Below, one piece after another: positions 17,734-27,540 of a stretch of 64,000 nt of DNA. A program made the translations under genes and the position numbers. Origin of the DNA: Spartinivicinus poritis (lineage in GTDB: Bacteria; Pseudomonadota; Gammaproteobacteria; Pseudomonadales; Zooshikellaceae); contig NZ_JAPMOU010000019.1 in the NCBI RefSeq assembly GCF_028858535.1, forward strand, positions 1 to 64,000, given 5' to 3'. The stretch's first letter is position 1; each line of letters starts with the position of its first letter. Under the pieces are notes generated by a model. The model had not been told where the DNA came from. It made no database searches and saw nothing but the letters and a program-made list of their open reading frames with translations.

Positions 17734-18768
17734 ATGGACATAACTGAGTTGCTTGCCTTCAGTGCTAAGCAGGGGGCATCTGACTTACATATTTCTGCCG
17801 GGCTGCCACCTATGATCAGAATAGATGGTGATGTCAGGCGGATTAATCTACCTGCTTTAGATCATAAACAGGTCCATGCACTGATTTATGACATTATGAA
17901 TGATAAGCAGCGTAAGGATTATGAAGAATTTCTTGAAACTGACTTTTCATTTGAAGTGCCAGGTGTCGCTCGTTTCAGGGTAAATGCCTTTAACCAAAAC
18001 CGAGGGGCTGCGGCAGTATTTCGGACCATCCCATCCAAAGTACTCTCAATGGAAGAATTGGGAATGGGCAAAGTATTTAAAGATATTGCTGGCTATCCTA
18101 GAGGAATCGTGTTGGTAACAGGGCCAACTGGTTCTGGTAAGAGTACGACACTTGCCGCGATGATGGATTATATTAATGAAAATCGCTATGAGCATATTCT
18201 AACCATCGAAGACCCTATCGAATTCGTGCATGAATCCAAGAAATGTCTGGTTAACCAGCGTGAGGTGCATCGTGACACCTTAGGGTTCAGTGAAGCCTTG
18301 CGCTCTGCGCTTCGGGAAGACCCGGATATTATCCTAGTGGGTGAGATGCGTGACTTGGAAACTATACGTTTGGCGCTTACCGCTGCGGAAACCGGCCACT
18401 TGGTCTTTGGTACCTTGCATACCACATCTGCAGCTAAAACCATTGACCGGGTAGTGGATGTATTTCCAGCACAGGAAAAAGATATGGTGCGGTCGATGTT
18501 GTCTGAATCACTACAGGCTGTAATCTCCCAGACCCTATTGAAAAAAATTGGCGGTGGACGAGTGGCAGCCCATGAAATCATGATTGGTACCCCAGCAATC
18601 CGAAACCTTATTCGTGAAGATAAAGTTGCTCAAATGTATTCATCTATTCAAACCGGCGGTAGCTTGGGGATGCAGACTTTAGACCAATGCTTGAAAGACC
18701 TTTTGCAAAAAGGCGTAATTGGTCGCGATGCAGCCAAAGAAAAAGCCAAAATCCCAGAAAGTTTTTAA
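17734..18768 (+). CDS. pilT: PilT twitching-motility retraction ATPase
   Basis: 344 residues, GspE/PilT family. Walker A is GPTGSGKS (130-137). The Asp box (TIEDPIEFVH), Walker B (DIILVGEMRD) and His box (TGHLVFGTLHT) are intact, and the C-terminal AIRNLIRE motif needed for retraction is present. PilT is the cytoplasmic hexamer that depolymerises type IV pili. It is divergent from yggS and followed by pilU after 152 bp. A TTGACT (17635-17640) and a TATAAT (17651-17656) lie upstream, but they are only 10 bp apart and do not form a normal promoter pair. Confidence 0.97.
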   Translation: MDITELLAFSAKQGASDLHISAGLPPMIRIDGDVRRINLPALDHKQVHALIYDIMNDKQRKDYEEFLETDFSFEVPGVARFRVNAFNQNRGAAAVFRTIPSKVLSMEELGMGKVFKDIAGYPRGIVLVTGPTGSGKSTTLAAMMDYINENRYEHILTIEDPIEFVHESKKCLVNQREVHRDTLGFSEALRSALREDPDIILVGEMRDLETIRLALTAAETGHLVFGTLHTTSAAKTIDRVVDVFPAQEKDMVRSMLSESLQAVISQTLLKKIGGGRVAAHEIMIGTPAIRNLIREDKVAQMYSSIQTGGSLGMQTLDQCLKDLLQKGVIGRDAAKEKAKIPESF

Positions 18769-18920
18769 GAGAACAGTTTAATGACGGGTGACAGCAACTG
18801 AGTTGTTAGCCGTACTATTCTGAAGTTGCAGGCTATTTTAGAGAAGTGCCACTAGACTTAATCAAGAAGTGATACTTTAAGCAGCTTACTGTTGTTCCTG
18901 CTTTTTTAAATGGTGCAGGT

Positions 18921-20060
18921 ATGGAAATTAATAAGATTTTAAAGTTAATGGTTGAAAAAGGGTCTTCAGACCTTTTTATTACTGCTGGGGTACCGCCAAG
19001 CATGAAAGTGCATGGCAAAATTGTCCCCATCACTAAAACCAACCTCAGTCCAGAGAAAACCCGCGAGACTGTTTATGGCGTAATGAATGAGTCTCAGCGC
19101 CGAGAGTTCAACGAGAAACGCGAGTGCCAGTTTGCTTTAAGTGCCAGAGGCGTTGGTCGATTTCGGGTAAGTGCTTTTTATCAGCGTAACTTGGTTGGTA
19201 TGGTATTAAGGCGGATTGAAACCACTATTCCTGAAGTTGATGATTTAGGCCTGCCGTCAGTTATTAAAGACTTAGCCATGACAAAGCGTGGCCTGGTAAT
19301 TTTTGTAGGCGCGACGGGTACCGGTAAGTCGACATCATTGGCAGCGATGATTGGTCATCGTAACCAAAACAGCACAGGCCATATAATTAGTATTGAAGAT
19401 CCCATTGAATATATTCACCAGCATCGTGGCTGCATTATTACCCAGCGAGAGGTAGGTATTGATACCGACAGCTTTGAAATTGCCTTGAAAAACACTTTGC
19501 GCCAGGCCCCTGATGTCATTTTGATTGGTGAGATTCGTTCGAGAGAAACCATGGATTATGCTGTTGCGTTTGCTGAAACCGGGCATTTATGTCTGGCTAC
19601 TCTGCACGCTAACAATGCTAACCAGGCGCTAGACCGGATTATCCACTTCTTTCCATCTGATCGACACAGCCAGACCTGGATGGACTTGTCATTAAATATG
19701 CGAGCAATCGTTGCCCAGCAACTGGTGCCTACGCCAGATGGTAAGGCTCGTCGAGCGGTGGTGGAGGTTCTGTTGAATACACCTCTTGCATCAGATTTGA
19801 TACGTAAAGGGTCAGTGCATGAGCTGAAACCATTGATGCAAAAATCCAATGAGTTGGGTATGCAGACCTTCGACCAAGCGTTGTATAAGCTCTATAACGC
19901 AGGCGAAATTACTTACGAAGATGCCCTTGCTCACGCAGACTCACCTAACGACTTGCGCTTGATGATCAAACTCGGCTCTGAAACTGACTCTGATCACCTA
20001 ACCAGTGTGGCGGATGCGTTGAGTATTCAGGAGGAGGAAGAACCAAGGAAGATGTTCTAA
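18921..20060 (+). CDS. pilU: PilU PilT-like accessory retraction ATPase
   Basis: 379 residues, the usual PilU length, with Walker A GATGTGKS (130-137), SIEDPIEYIHQH, Walker B DVILIGEIRS and the His box TGHLCLATLHANN. It lacks the AIRNLIRE block and carries the acidic PilU tail (SIQEEEEPRKMF). PilU works with PilT to raise retraction force. A weak hairpin (AGCCTTCGCGAAAGCT, mismatch in stem) followed by five T at about 20062-20081 may end the pilTU transcript right at the edge of the 201-bp repeat. Confidence 0.96.
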   Translation: MEINKILKLMVEKGSSDLFITAGVPPSMKVHGKIVPITKTNLSPEKTRETVYGVMNESQRREFNEKRECQFALSARGVGRFRVSAFYQRNLVGMVLRRIETTIPEVDDLGLPSVIKDLAMTKRGLVIFVGATGTGKSTSLAAMIGHRNQNSTGHIISIEDPIEYIHQHRGCIITQREVGIDTDSFEIALKNTLRQAPDVILIGEIRSRETMDYAVAFAETGHLCLATLHANNANQALDRIIHFFPSDRHSQTWMDLSLNMRAIVAQQLVPTPDGKARRAVVEVLLNTPLASDLIRKGSVHELKPLMQKSNELGMQTFDQALYKLYNAGEITYEDALAHADSPNDLRLMIKLGSETDSDHLTSVADALSIQEEEEPRKMF

Positions 20061-20061
20061 T

Positions 20062-20082
20062 AGCCTTCGCGAAAGCTTTTTA
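20062..20082 (+). terminator. Weak terminator after pilU
   Basis: The short stem AGC..TTCGCGAA..GCT is followed by TTTTT just after the pilU stop. The stem has one mismatch, so confidence is modest. The T-run overlaps the first bases of the left 201-bp repeat arm. Confidence 0.45.
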
Positions 20083-20278
20083 TGGTTTGTTGTCTTCGTT
20101 TGATCACCAAGGATGGTGGGAATGCAGATCACGCAAGGAGCATTTATCTGCCTTCACCCCAGTCACTTATTACTTATAAGCTCCTGGGGGCAAGTCTGCT
20201 ACTGTAAGACTTGCGGTAGCAGCTTTACTTTATAAGAAAGTGCTACTGGAACTCATCGCTCGACGGCCGCCCCTAAAA
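20078..20278 (+). repeat. Left arm of a 201-bp inverted repeat flanking ruvX
   Basis: Read in reverse complement, these 201 bases match 20820-21020 with a single mismatch (within the CGCCCCTAAAA end). The arm has internal structure: GCAAGTCT (20190-20197) pairs with AGACTTGC (20207-20214), and GTAGCA plus CTTT (20216-20226) pair with AAAGTGCTAC (20237-20246). There is no ORF of note. It lies between the convergent 3' ends of pilU and ruvX. Confidence 0.95.
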
Positions 20279-20307
20279 ACCTTTCACTGTGGCTATATTT
20301 TGTATGT

Positions 20308-20775
20308 CTAGGAGCTTTCTTGGGCTGCTAGTTGAGTTAGCCACTCTTCCAATAAAACTAGTGCGGCCAGGCTATCAACTGGCCGTTCTTGGTAGTTGCC
20401 TCGGTGGCCTACTTCATCTGCTTTTTCTTTAGCACTTCTTGTTGATAACCGTTCATCAGCTGGATACCAGGGTTTACCAAAACGCCCGTGCAGGCGGTTT
20501 GCAAACTTTCTTGCTCGTAGCCCTATTTCACCCATCGAGCCGTCCATGTTGAGTGGTATACCCACTAAAAAAGCATCTGGCTGCCATTCTTTAATCAGTT
20601 GTTCTAACACTTGCCAATTGGGTATCCCATCTTGCGCTCTAATTGTAGGCAGGGGAGAGCTGGTGCCAGTGACGCGTTGGCCAATGGCGACGCCAATATT
20701 TTTTGTACCAAAATCAAAAGCCATAATTTGGCTGATCTTGTCGTCTAATTTAGGTAAAGAAAAATCAATATTCAC
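20308..20775 (-). CDS. ruvX: RuvX/YqgF Holliday-junction resolvase-like protein
   Basis: 155 residues from a GTG codon. An internal ATG at residue 18 (MAFDFGTKNIGVAIG) would give a shorter 138-residue form, close to the E. coli length, so the start is uncertain. The RNase H-like fold is clear: AFDFGTKNIGVAIG (first Asp), FLVGIPLNMDGS, DERLSTRSAKEKA and PVDSLAALVLLEEWL (last Asp). In E. coli the protein takes part in pre-16S rRNA 5'-end maturation. The order ruvX-yqgE-tonB-gshB is ancestral, but here ruvX alone is enclosed by the 201-bp inverted repeats, which separate it from yqgE. Confidence 0.93.
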   Translation of the reverse strand: MNIDFSLPKLDDKISQIMAFDFGTKNIGVAIGQRVTGTSSPLPTIRAQDGIPNWQVLEQLIKEWQPDAFLVGIPLNMDGSMGEIGLRARKFANRLHGRFGKPWYPADERLSTRSAKEKADEVGHRGNYQERPVDSLAALVLLEEWLTQLAAQESS

Positions 20776-20819
20776 AGGGTTGAAAATAATTTAATAGTCA
20801 AAGATCCATTTTGAAGAGC

Positions 20820-21020
20820 TTTTAGGGGAGGCCGTCGAGCGATGAGTTCCAGTAGCACTTTCTTATAAAGTAAAGCTGCTACCGCAAGTCTTACAGTAGC
20901 AGACTTGCCCCCAGGAGCTTATAAGTAATAAGTGACTGGGGTGAAGGCAGATAAATGCTCCTTGCGTGATCTGCATTCCCACCATCCTTGGTGATCAAAC
21001 GAAGACAACAAACCATAAAA
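20820..21020 (-). repeat. Right arm of a 201-bp inverted repeat flanking ruvX
   Basis: Reverse complement of 20078-20278 with one mismatch over 201 bp. It sits in the spacer between yqgE (ends 21038) and ruvX (starts 20775), so any transcript reading from yqgE into ruvX, or one spanning ruvX, could fold into a very long stem with the left arm. The identity is abrupt at both ends. I could not identify target-site duplications. Confidence 0.95.
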
Positions 21021-21037
21021 GTTATTCAGAATGGAGA

Positions 21038-21613
21038 TTAAGCGTGACCGACTTCTGTGGAGAGTAGATGCAAGTCCACCCCAATTAATGCTGCGGCTGC
21101 TTCCAGGCGCTTTTCCATTGGCGTTTGAAATAAGATTGATGGATCAGCATCACAGGTTAGCCAGGCATTGTCTTTAATTTCTCGTTCCAGTTGGCCTGCT
21201 TCCCAGCCAGCATAGCCAAGGGCTACTAACGCATTCTCAGGGCCATCATTTTTGGCCATTGCTTGCAGAATATCTTTGGAGGTAGTCAGCTGAATATTGG
21301 GAGAAACCGCTATGCTTGAGTCCCACTGGTGTTCGCCAGGGGTGTGCAGCACAAAGCCTCGCTCAAGTTCTACTGGTCCTCCAGCATAGATAAGATCGCT
21401 TTGATATCGGTTATTGGAGTCAGGCACGATGCCAACCTGACGAAATATTTCACCCAGGGTTAATTGAGTTGGTCGATTAATAACAATCCCCATTGCGCCC
21501 TGGTCGTTATGCTCGCAAATAAAAGTGACTGATTGCGAAAAATTAGGGTCCATCAAATGAGGCATGGCAATCAGAAAGCGATTTTTTAAGCTGTCAGGCA
21601 CTTGTGTTTTCAT
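21038..21613 (-). CDS. yqgE: YqgE/AlgH family protein
   Basis: 191 residues from the ATG at 21613 (MKTQVPDSLKNRFLIAMPHLMDPNFSQSV). That start has an AGGG-type ribosome site and matches the family; an upstream in-frame ATG at 21649 would add 12 atypical residues. The UPF0301 signatures are present: TFICEHNDQGAMGIVINRP, YAGGPVELERGFVLH, then ALVALGYAGWEAGQLEREI. Known as AlgH in Pseudomonas, it is a conserved cytosolic protein of unknown biochemical role. Confidence 0.93.
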   Translation of the reverse strand: MKTQVPDSLKNRFLIAMPHLMDPNFSQSVTFICEHNDQGAMGIVINRPTQLTLGEIFRQVGIVPDSNNRYQSDLIYAGGPVELERGFVLHTPGEHQWDSSIAVSPNIQLTTSKDILQAMAKNDGPENALVALGYAGWEAGQLEREIKDNAWLTCDADPSILFQTPMEKRLEAAAALIGVDLHLLSTEVGHA

Positions 21614-21678
21614 AACCCTAAGTATTGGGGTATGTATAAGGGAACACAAGCCCGAGCTTAGAAATTTTTTGGCCGCTG

Positions 21679-22557
21679 TTAAAAACTTGAAAGATAATTG
21701 CCTTTTTCAAAACGGAAGGTTCGAATGATTTCGACTTTATCGAACTCTCTTAAATCATCACCGAAAGGTGCGTAAGGTGCGGCTAATTTAACAATTCGAA
21801 TAGCTGCATCATCAAGAACTTTTTTGCCAGAAGATGATGAAATTTCAACTCGGTCCAGGCTGCCATCAGCATTAATAACCGCAACTAGTCGTAAGCTGCC
21901 ATAAATTTTGCTTTGACGCGCTTTTTCGGGGTAGTTGATATTACCTACTTTTTCAACTTTGCGACGCCAGGCTTCTTTATAAAAAGCACCTTTGTCTCGC
22001 ATAGTAGATGCTGCCGTAATGCGATGAATTTTTGGTCGCTTTGCATACTCTTGCACTTGTTGATCGAGCTGAGCTTGAACCGCAGCAACTTCAGCACTTA
22101 TCTCAATAAATTGCTTAGTTTTTTCACGGCGATTGGTTTTTTGCTTTTTCTGTTGTTTAGTATCTGCAGCTACTCGTTGCTTTGAGCGGCTAGTTGTTGC
22201 TACAACATCTGATTGTTGTGCTTCTTGCTGCTTGACTACCTGTTCCTGGGGCTGTGGAGATATTTTACGGTGTTTGGTGTCGGCAATTTGGGCTTGTTGG
22301 TTAGTCGTTGGGCGGGCTTTTTCTTCCAGGGTGCCACTGCCCTCTTGATCGGCCTGAGCCAGAAAATCTGCTTTTTCAGGGCGCTTTTGGCTTTCGTACG
22401 AGGCCAGGGTAATCTCAATTGCTTTACTCACTTCAGGCGGGTCAAGTAAGTCAAAGCTAATAAGCAAGAGCAATAAGTGGGCACCAATAGCAACAAAGGT
22501 CGCAAATAATAGCCTGTCCGTTGATGAATTATGTGCGTATGCTTCTGCGATAGCCAT
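21679..22557 (-). CDS. tonB: TonB-family energy transducer (TonB3-like)
   Basis: 292 residues: one N-terminal transmembrane segment (ATFVAIGAHLLLLLISFDLL), a long Gln/Lys-rich periplasmic spacer (about 60-190), and a C-terminal TonB domain (YPEKARQSKIYGSLRLVAVINADGSLDRVEI, then APYAPFGDDLREF). The spacer has Gln and Lys runs rather than the Pro-Lys repeats of classical TonB. The equivalent gene in P. aeruginosa (tonB3, next to gshB and the pil-chp cluster) is needed for twitching motility, and the same neighbourhood holds here. Confidence 0.9.
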   Translation of the reverse strand: MAIAEAYAHNSSTDRLLFATFVAIGAHLLLLLISFDLLDPPEVSKAIEITLASYESQKRPEKADFLAQADQEGSGTLEEKARPTTNQQAQIADTKHRKISPQPQEQVVKQQEAQQSDVVATTSRSKQRVAADTKQQKKQKTNRREKTKQFIEISAEVAAVQAQLDQQVQEYAKRPKIHRITAASTMRDKGAFYKEAWRRKVEKVGNINYPEKARQSKIYGSLRLVAVINADGSLDRVEISSSSGKKVLDDAAIRIVKLAAPYAPFGDDLREFDKVEIIRTFRFEKGNYLSSF

Positions 22558-22652
22558 CTGCTTCTACATCCAAAACTGAGTCAAAAGCCCATATGGAGCT
22601 TAATTCAAACAAACCGCCGAGTCTGCCAACATTACATATAAAAGTCTATGAA

Positions 22653-23609
22653 TCAGCTTGCACCTTTTATCTTTTGGTAAATAGTATCCATTAATTGTCC
22701 TGCAATGTTTAAATTGTAGGCGTTATCAATCTCTCTGATGCAGGTTGGGCTGGTTACATTGATTTCTGTAAGATAGTTGCCAATAACATCCAAGCCAACA
22801 AAAATAAGCCCTTTTTCTTTTAATACAGGCCCAATGGTTGTAGCTATCTGTTTATCTCTTTCAGAAAGTGGTTGGGCAACGCCTGAGCCACCTGCGGCTA
22901 AATTGCCACGGATTTCACCTTCTGGAGGAATTCGAGCAAGAGAGTAAGGGACAGGCTCTCCATCAATCATTAGAATACGCTTGTCGCCTGTTTTTATGTC
23001 AGGCACAAACTGTTGTGCCATTATTTGTTGTTGGCCAAAATTTGTTAATGTTTCCAAAATAACGTTGGTATTTGGATCAGGGTGTTTTACTTTAAATACA
23101 GAGCTGCCGCCCATACCATCTAGTGGTTTATAAATAACCTCTTTATACTCGCTGGCAAACGCTTTTAATTTATCGGCGCGCCGGCTAATTAAGCTTGCAG
23201 GCATTAAATCGGGGAAATGAGTTGCAAAGAATTTTTCGTTACAATCACGTAAGCTTTGTGGCTTATTCACTACTAATGTGCCGTGTTGTTCTGCTTGCTC
23301 TAATAAATAGGTGCTATAGATGTATTCGTTATCAAACGGTGGGTCTTTGCGCATTAAAATGACATTAAGCTCTGCTAAAGGCTTATCATGCGCTTTTCCT
23401 AATGCAAACCAATTATTAGGATTAGCTTGAACAGACAGTTCTTGCATGAGGCCTTTGGCTACACCATTTTTTTGGTAAAGGTCGCGCTGCTCCATATAAA
23501 ACAGTTGCCAGCCTTTAGCCTGAGCAGCAAGTAACATCGCCAATGAACTATCTTTGTGATAATTGATCTGGCTAATGGGGTCCATGACTATGCCAAGAGA
23601 AATATTCAT
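22653..23609 (-). CDS. gshB: Glutathione synthetase
   Basis: 318 residues, usual length. It has the N-terminal MDPISQINYHKDSSLAMLLAAQ, the substrate motif LMRKDPPFDNEYIYSTY, the ATP-grasp KPLDGMGGSSVF and the C-terminal NVTSPTCIREIDN. It joins gamma-glutamylcysteine and glycine with ATP. Divergent from pilG across a 319-bp spacer, the same arrangement as in P. aeruginosa. Confidence 0.96.
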   Translation of the reverse strand: MNISLGIVMDPISQINYHKDSSLAMLLAAQAKGWQLFYMEQRDLYQKNGVAKGLMQELSVQANPNNWFALGKAHDKPLAELNVILMRKDPPFDNEYIYSTYLLEQAEQHGTLVVNKPQSLRDCNEKFFATHFPDLMPASLISRRADKLKAFASEYKEVIYKPLDGMGGSSVFKVKHPDPNTNVILETLTNFGQQQIMAQQFVPDIKTGDKRILMIDGEPVPYSLARIPPEGEIRGNLAAGGSGVAQPLSERDKQIATTIGPVLKEKGLIFVGLDVIGNYLTEINVTSPTCIREIDNAYNLNIAGQLMDTIYQKIKGAS

Positions 23610-23928
23610 TAATTGACCTGTGATTGCGCTAAGGACTTAAATGCATTGAACAAAAAATGTTATGCCCCGAAGTTTACCCTTATTTAGAATTGATAGCTAA
23701 ACTATTATAAAGCTTGTTAAACCATATACATCGAGAGAAGTAAAATGTCTTAATATTATGAGCATATTGCTTATCAGGCGGTTTGTTTAGACCGCTTGGT
23801 TATAGTACGTTATAGATTGCACTAAGAATGTGTGATAAAACAAAAAATGACGCGGAATTCTGACTGCTTCTGTGGTCTAACCACTGACTAAAGTTGAAGA
23901 GTAACCCTAAGGCTGAAGGCGTTAGAGT
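23610..23928. other. Divergent promoter region gshB / pilG
   Basis: 319 bp with no ORF of note. It must contain the gshB and pilG promoters. A short hairpin-capable segment (GCGGT..ACCGC, about 23777-23794) is visible. I could not assign a confident -35/-10 pair. Confidence 0.5.
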
Positions 23929-24324
23929 ATGGAAGACAACTTCGAGAGTTTGAAAGTAATGGTGATCGACGATAGTAAAACGATTCGCCGTACTGCGGAA
24001 ACTCTACTTAAAAAGGTTGGCTGTACTGTGGTAACAGCAACAGATGGGTTTGATGCACTGGCTAAAATAGCCGATACCCAACCCAACATTATTTTTGTGG
24101 ACATCATGATGCCTCGTTTAGACGGCTATCAAACATGTGCCCTGATCAAAAATAACAGTGCATTCAAAGCCACCCCTGTTATCATGTTATCTAGTAAAGA
24201 CGGTTTGTTTGATAAGGCGAAAGGGCGCATTGTTGGCTCTGATCAGTATCTAACCAAGCCGTTTAGCAAAGAAGAACTGCTTGGTGCAATACGCGCTCAT
24301 GTACCTTCAGCTAACAATGCCTAA
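23929..24324 (+). CDS. pilG: PilG single-domain response regulator
   Basis: 131 residues: one receiver domain with the acidic pair in VMVIDDSKTIRR, the phospho-acceptor Asp58 in FVDIMMPRLDGY, Ser in MLSSKDGLF and Lys in YLTKPFSKEE. PilG is the CheY-like output of the Pil-Chp system that promotes pilus extension and cAMP signalling in P. aeruginosa. First gene of pilGHIJK-chpABC. Confidence 0.95.
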   Translation: MEDNFESLKVMVIDDSKTIRRTAETLLKKVGCTVVTATDGFDALAKIADTQPNIIFVDIMMPRLDGYQTCALIKNNSAFKATPVIMLSSKDGLFDKAKGRIVGSDQYLTKPFSKEELLGAIRAHVPSANNA

Positions 24325-24423
24325 CCGGTTTTTTTAAATGGTGTTTTTTCAGATGGTGCCAGTGACCGTGAACATTCAGCAGCCACGGTTATCGGGTATA
24401 GGTGAATTAATTTTGGGGGAATT

Positions 24424-24798
24424 ATGGCTCGAGTACTGATTGTAGAGGACTCACCCACTGAACGATACAAGCTGAAAGAGATGCTTGAAAAACACGGCCA
24501 TGCTGTGTTGGAAGCAGAAAATGGAGCTGATGGAGTTGCATTGGCAAGGGATCAGAAGCCAGATGCGGTATTAATGGATATCGTTATGCCTGGTTTAAAT
24601 GGCTTTCAAGCAACTCGACAATTAACAAAAGACCCTGGCACAAGCCATATCCCAGTTATAATTGTTACTACAAAAGATCAAGAAACTGATCGAGTGTGGG
24701 GAAAGCGACAAGGCGCAAAAGATTATTTGACGAAACCTGTCGAAGAGTCTGTTTTGGTTAAGACCTTAAATAATGTACTGGCGGAAGCAAGTCGTTAA
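24424..24798 (+). CDS. pilH: PilH single-domain response regulator
   Basis: 124 residues, a CheY-like receiver with VLIVEDSPTERYKL, Asp52 in VLMDIVMPGLNGF, Thr in IIVTTKDQETD and Lys in DYLTKPVEES. PilH opposes PilG in P. aeruginosa, favouring retraction. A strong GGGGGA ribosome site precedes the start; pilI begins 11 bp after its stop. Confidence 0.95.
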   Translation: MARVLIVEDSPTERYKLKEMLEKHGHAVLEAENGADGVALARDQKPDAVLMDIVMPGLNGFQATRQLTKDPGTSHIPVIIVTTKDQETDRVWGKRQGAKDYLTKPVEESVLVKTLNNVLAEASR

Positions 24799-24809
24799 GG
24801 TTACTTACA

Positions 24810-25352
24810 ATGGCCGAGGTGCAAACTCCTTTTAAAATCCTTCAGGATATTGCCAAACGAAGCAAACAGCATGCAGCTGGCTTGCCTGCCCAGGTTGAGG
24901 TCAAAGCTCACTGGAGTGGAGTAGGTTTTCGGATCGGTGAGCAGCATTTTGTGGCGCCGATGGAAGAGGTGGCTGAGATATTACCAGTCCCTAATTATAC
25001 CCAACTACCAGGGGTAAAACCATGGGTAAAGGGTATTGCCAATGTACGTGGACGATTAATTCCGATTATGGATTTACCTGACTTTTTAGGGGATCGGCTG
25101 TCTTCTACAAGAAAGATGCGTCGGATATTAGTTGTTGAGTACAACGAAACAGTCAGTGGTTTGGTGGTTGATGAAGTGCTGGGAATGCAGCACTTCGCCA
25201 TTGATGGGTTTATGAATCAAATTCCACGAGAAACACCAGAAAGTCTGCAGTCTTTTCTCACTGGCTCATATGAGCGCGATGATGAGCTATGGTTGGTATT
25301 TAGTCTGTATGCCTTAGCAGAGCATCCTGATTTTTTACAGGTGGCTGTTTAA
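24810..25352 (+). CDS. pilI: PilI CheW-like adaptor
   Basis: 180 residues, a single CheW domain: GFRIGEQHFVAPMEEVAEILPVP, then LPGVKPWVKGIANVRGRLIPIMDL and the GLVVDEVLGMQ strand. It couples the PilJ receptor to the ChpA kinase. Order and spacing match the pil-chp clusters of pseudomonads. Confidence 0.95.
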   Translation: MAEVQTPFKILQDIAKRSKQHAAGLPAQVEVKAHWSGVGFRIGEQHFVAPMEEVAEILPVPNYTQLPGVKPWVKGIANVRGRLIPIMDLPDFLGDRLSSTRKMRRILVVEYNETVSGLVVDEVLGMQHFAIDGFMNQIPRETPESLQSFLTGSYERDDELWLVFSLYALAEHPDFLQVAV

Positions 25353-25445
25353 TGGGTATTCAGGGAAGCAGGCTAAGAGTCTGCTTGTGATGGTGATTGC
25401 GATAACAAACATAAATGTTGTAGGCCATGCGGGGGCCATTAAAAC

Positions 25446-27482
25446 ATGAAGGGTAAAGCTAAGAACCAAGCCTTTGTGCTTGTGGCTGTTTTAATCGTAG
25501 TGGTTATTATTGCGGTGGTTGCGGCAGCGTTTATTTTGTACGACGTTAACGTTAAAGCTACGCAAGATAAGGAATATATCGGTCATGCCGGGGAGTTGAA
25601 AGTATTATCTCAGCAGATAGCAAAAAACGCGACTGAGGCAGCCAGTGGTACAGAAGAAGCATTTTTATTGCTTAACCAGGCACGTAACAATTTCCAAACC
25701 CGGATGGATATTTTGGAAAATGGTGAGGCCCACTTACCCCCAATTGCTGATCAGGGGTCTGACACTGTAAATACTCAAATGACTAGCTTGAAAACTACTT
25801 GGGAAAAAGTAAAAAGTAATGCCGATAGTATCTTACAAACAGAAGATACCGTTCTTTCTTTACACGACGTAGCGGCTACTTTGTCTGAAACCATTCCCCA
25901 GCTACAAATTGAGTATGATGAAGTAGTAGAAATTCTGCTCGACAATAATGCACCAGCTGATCAGGTGGCGGTTGCACAACGTCAATCATGGTTGGCAGAA
26001 CGTATCGTAGGTAGTGTTAACAAAGTATTGGAAGGTACTGAAGAATCAGTAATGGCGGCTGACAGTTTTGGTCGGGATGCTAGTTTATTTGGTCGTGTAT
26101 TGAATGGCATGATCAATGGTGACGAATCATTGAATATTACCAAAGTCGCTGATGATGAGGCGGTTGACAGGTTAAATGAGATTAGTGACTTATTCGAGTT
26201 CGTAAGTGGTAGTGTGGATGAGATTCTGGAAACTTCTCCTGAGTTATTCCAGGTACGTGAAGCATCTGACCAAATATTTACCGATACCCAACAACTGCTG
26301 AAAGACACCACTGGTCTTGCTGATAGTATTGAAAACTTGGCACAGGAAAGACCACTAAAAACTTACTTTGGTTTGATTTTTGGTTTAGTTGGTCTGATTG
26401 CGGTAATTGGTATTGGTTTTGTATTGGTAGTCGACTCTCGTAACCGCCTGAGAGAAACAGCAGAAGCCAACGAAGCAAACCAGAATGCGATTTTACGACT
26501 GTTGGATGAATTAGCCGACTTGGCGGATGGTGACTTAACTGTATCTGCAACGGTAACCGAGGATTTCACTGGTGCGATAGCAGACTCTATTAACTTCTCT
26601 ATCGACCAATTACGACAGTTGGTAACTACTATTAACGAAACTGCGGTACAGGTGTCGTCTGCTGCTCAAGAAACACAGGCAACAGCAATGCACTTAGCAG
26701 AAGCATCTGAGCACCAAGCCCAGGAAATTGCAGGGGCGTCCGCAGCGGTTAACCAAATGGCGGTTTCTATCGACCAGGTATCTGCCAACGCAGCTGAGTC
26801 TGCAGCGGTAGCGGAACGTTCGGTGGGAATTGCGAACAAAGGTAATGAAGTTGTACAAAATACCATCGCAGGGATGGATACGATTCGTGAGCAGATACAG
26901 GACACTTCAAAACGGATTAAGCGTTTGGGTGAATCTTCTCAGGAAATCGGAGACATCGTATCGCTGATTAATGACATCGCCGACCAAACCAACATTTTGG
27001 CATTGAACGCGGCGATTCAGGCATCGATGGCAGGCGACGCAGGTCGTGGTTTCGCGGTGGTAGCGGATGAGGTACAGCGGCTGGCGGAACGTTCATCAGC
27101 TGCAACCAAGCAGATTGAAGCACTGGTAAAAACCATTCAGACTGATACCAACGAAGCAGTAATTTCGATGGAACAAACGACAGCTGAGGTAGTTAAAGGT
27201 GCTCGACTAGCTCAAGATGCGGGTGTCTCTCTAGAGGAAATTGAGAAGGTTTCCAAACACTTAGCAGATTTAATTCAAAACATTTCGAATGCCGCACGCC
27301 AGCAGGCTTCATCTGCGGGGCATATTTCGAATACGATGAATGTAATCCAAGAAATTACCTCTCAAACTTCTGCTGGTACAAATGCTACTGCTAACTCTAT
27401 CGGTAACCTGGCAGAGTTGGCGACAGAAATGCGTAAATCGGTAGCGGGCTTCAAATTGCCAGAATCAGAAGCATTGAATTAA
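25446..27482 (+). CDS. pilJ: PilJ methyl-accepting chemoreceptor
   Basis: 678 residues. Transmembrane helix 1 (about 9-32), a periplasmic helical PilJ-type sensor to about 305, transmembrane helix 2 (about 307-330), a HAMP-like segment and a long MCP signalling coiled coil. The hairpin tip reads [40 protein letters not shown], the PilJ variant of the MCP tip. In P. aeruginosa PilJ senses surface contact and PilA interactions and feeds ChpA. It lacks a C-terminal CheB/CheR-tethering pentapeptide. Confidence 0.95.
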   Translation: MKGKAKNQAFVLVAVLIVVVIIAVVAAAFILYDVNVKATQDKEYIGHAGELKVLSQQIAKNATEAASGTEEAFLLLNQARNNFQTRMDILENGEAHLPPIADQGSDTVNTQMTSLKTTWEKVKSNADSILQTEDTVLSLHDVAATLSETIPQLQIEYDEVVEILLDNNAPADQVAVAQRQSWLAERIVGSVNKVLEGTEESVMAADSFGRDASLFGRVLNGMINGDESLNITKVADDEAVDRLNEISDLFEFVSGSVDEILETSPELFQVREASDQIFTDTQQLLKDTTGLADSIENLAQERPLKTYFGLIFGLVGLIAVIGIGFVLVVDSRNRLRETAEANEANQNAILRLLDELADLADGDLTVSATVTEDFTGAIADSINFSIDQLRQLVTTINETAVQVSSAAQETQATAMHLAEASEHQAQEIAGASAAVNQMAVSIDQVSANAAESAAVAERSVGIANKGNEVVQNTIAGMDTIREQIQDTSKRIKRLGESSQEIGDIVSLINDIADQTNILALNAAIQASMAGDAGRGFAVVADEVQRLAERSSAATKQIEALVKTIQTDTNEAVISMEQTTAEVVKGARLAQDAGVSLEEIEKVSKHLADLIQNISNAARQQASSAGHISNTMNVIQEITSQTSAGTNATANSIGNLAELATEMRKSVAGFKLPESEALN

Positions 27483-27540
27483 TTAGGTAATAGGAGGTCA
27501 TTGACAATAACCAACGAGGTGCTTATTAGGTTGTGACACC

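Noticed and set aside
20308-20775. ruvX inverted relative to its neighbours by recombination between the repeats
   Set aside because: The gene still points the same way as yqgE, tonB and gshB, as in P. aeruginosa, so the sequenced state shows no inversion; switching remains untested.
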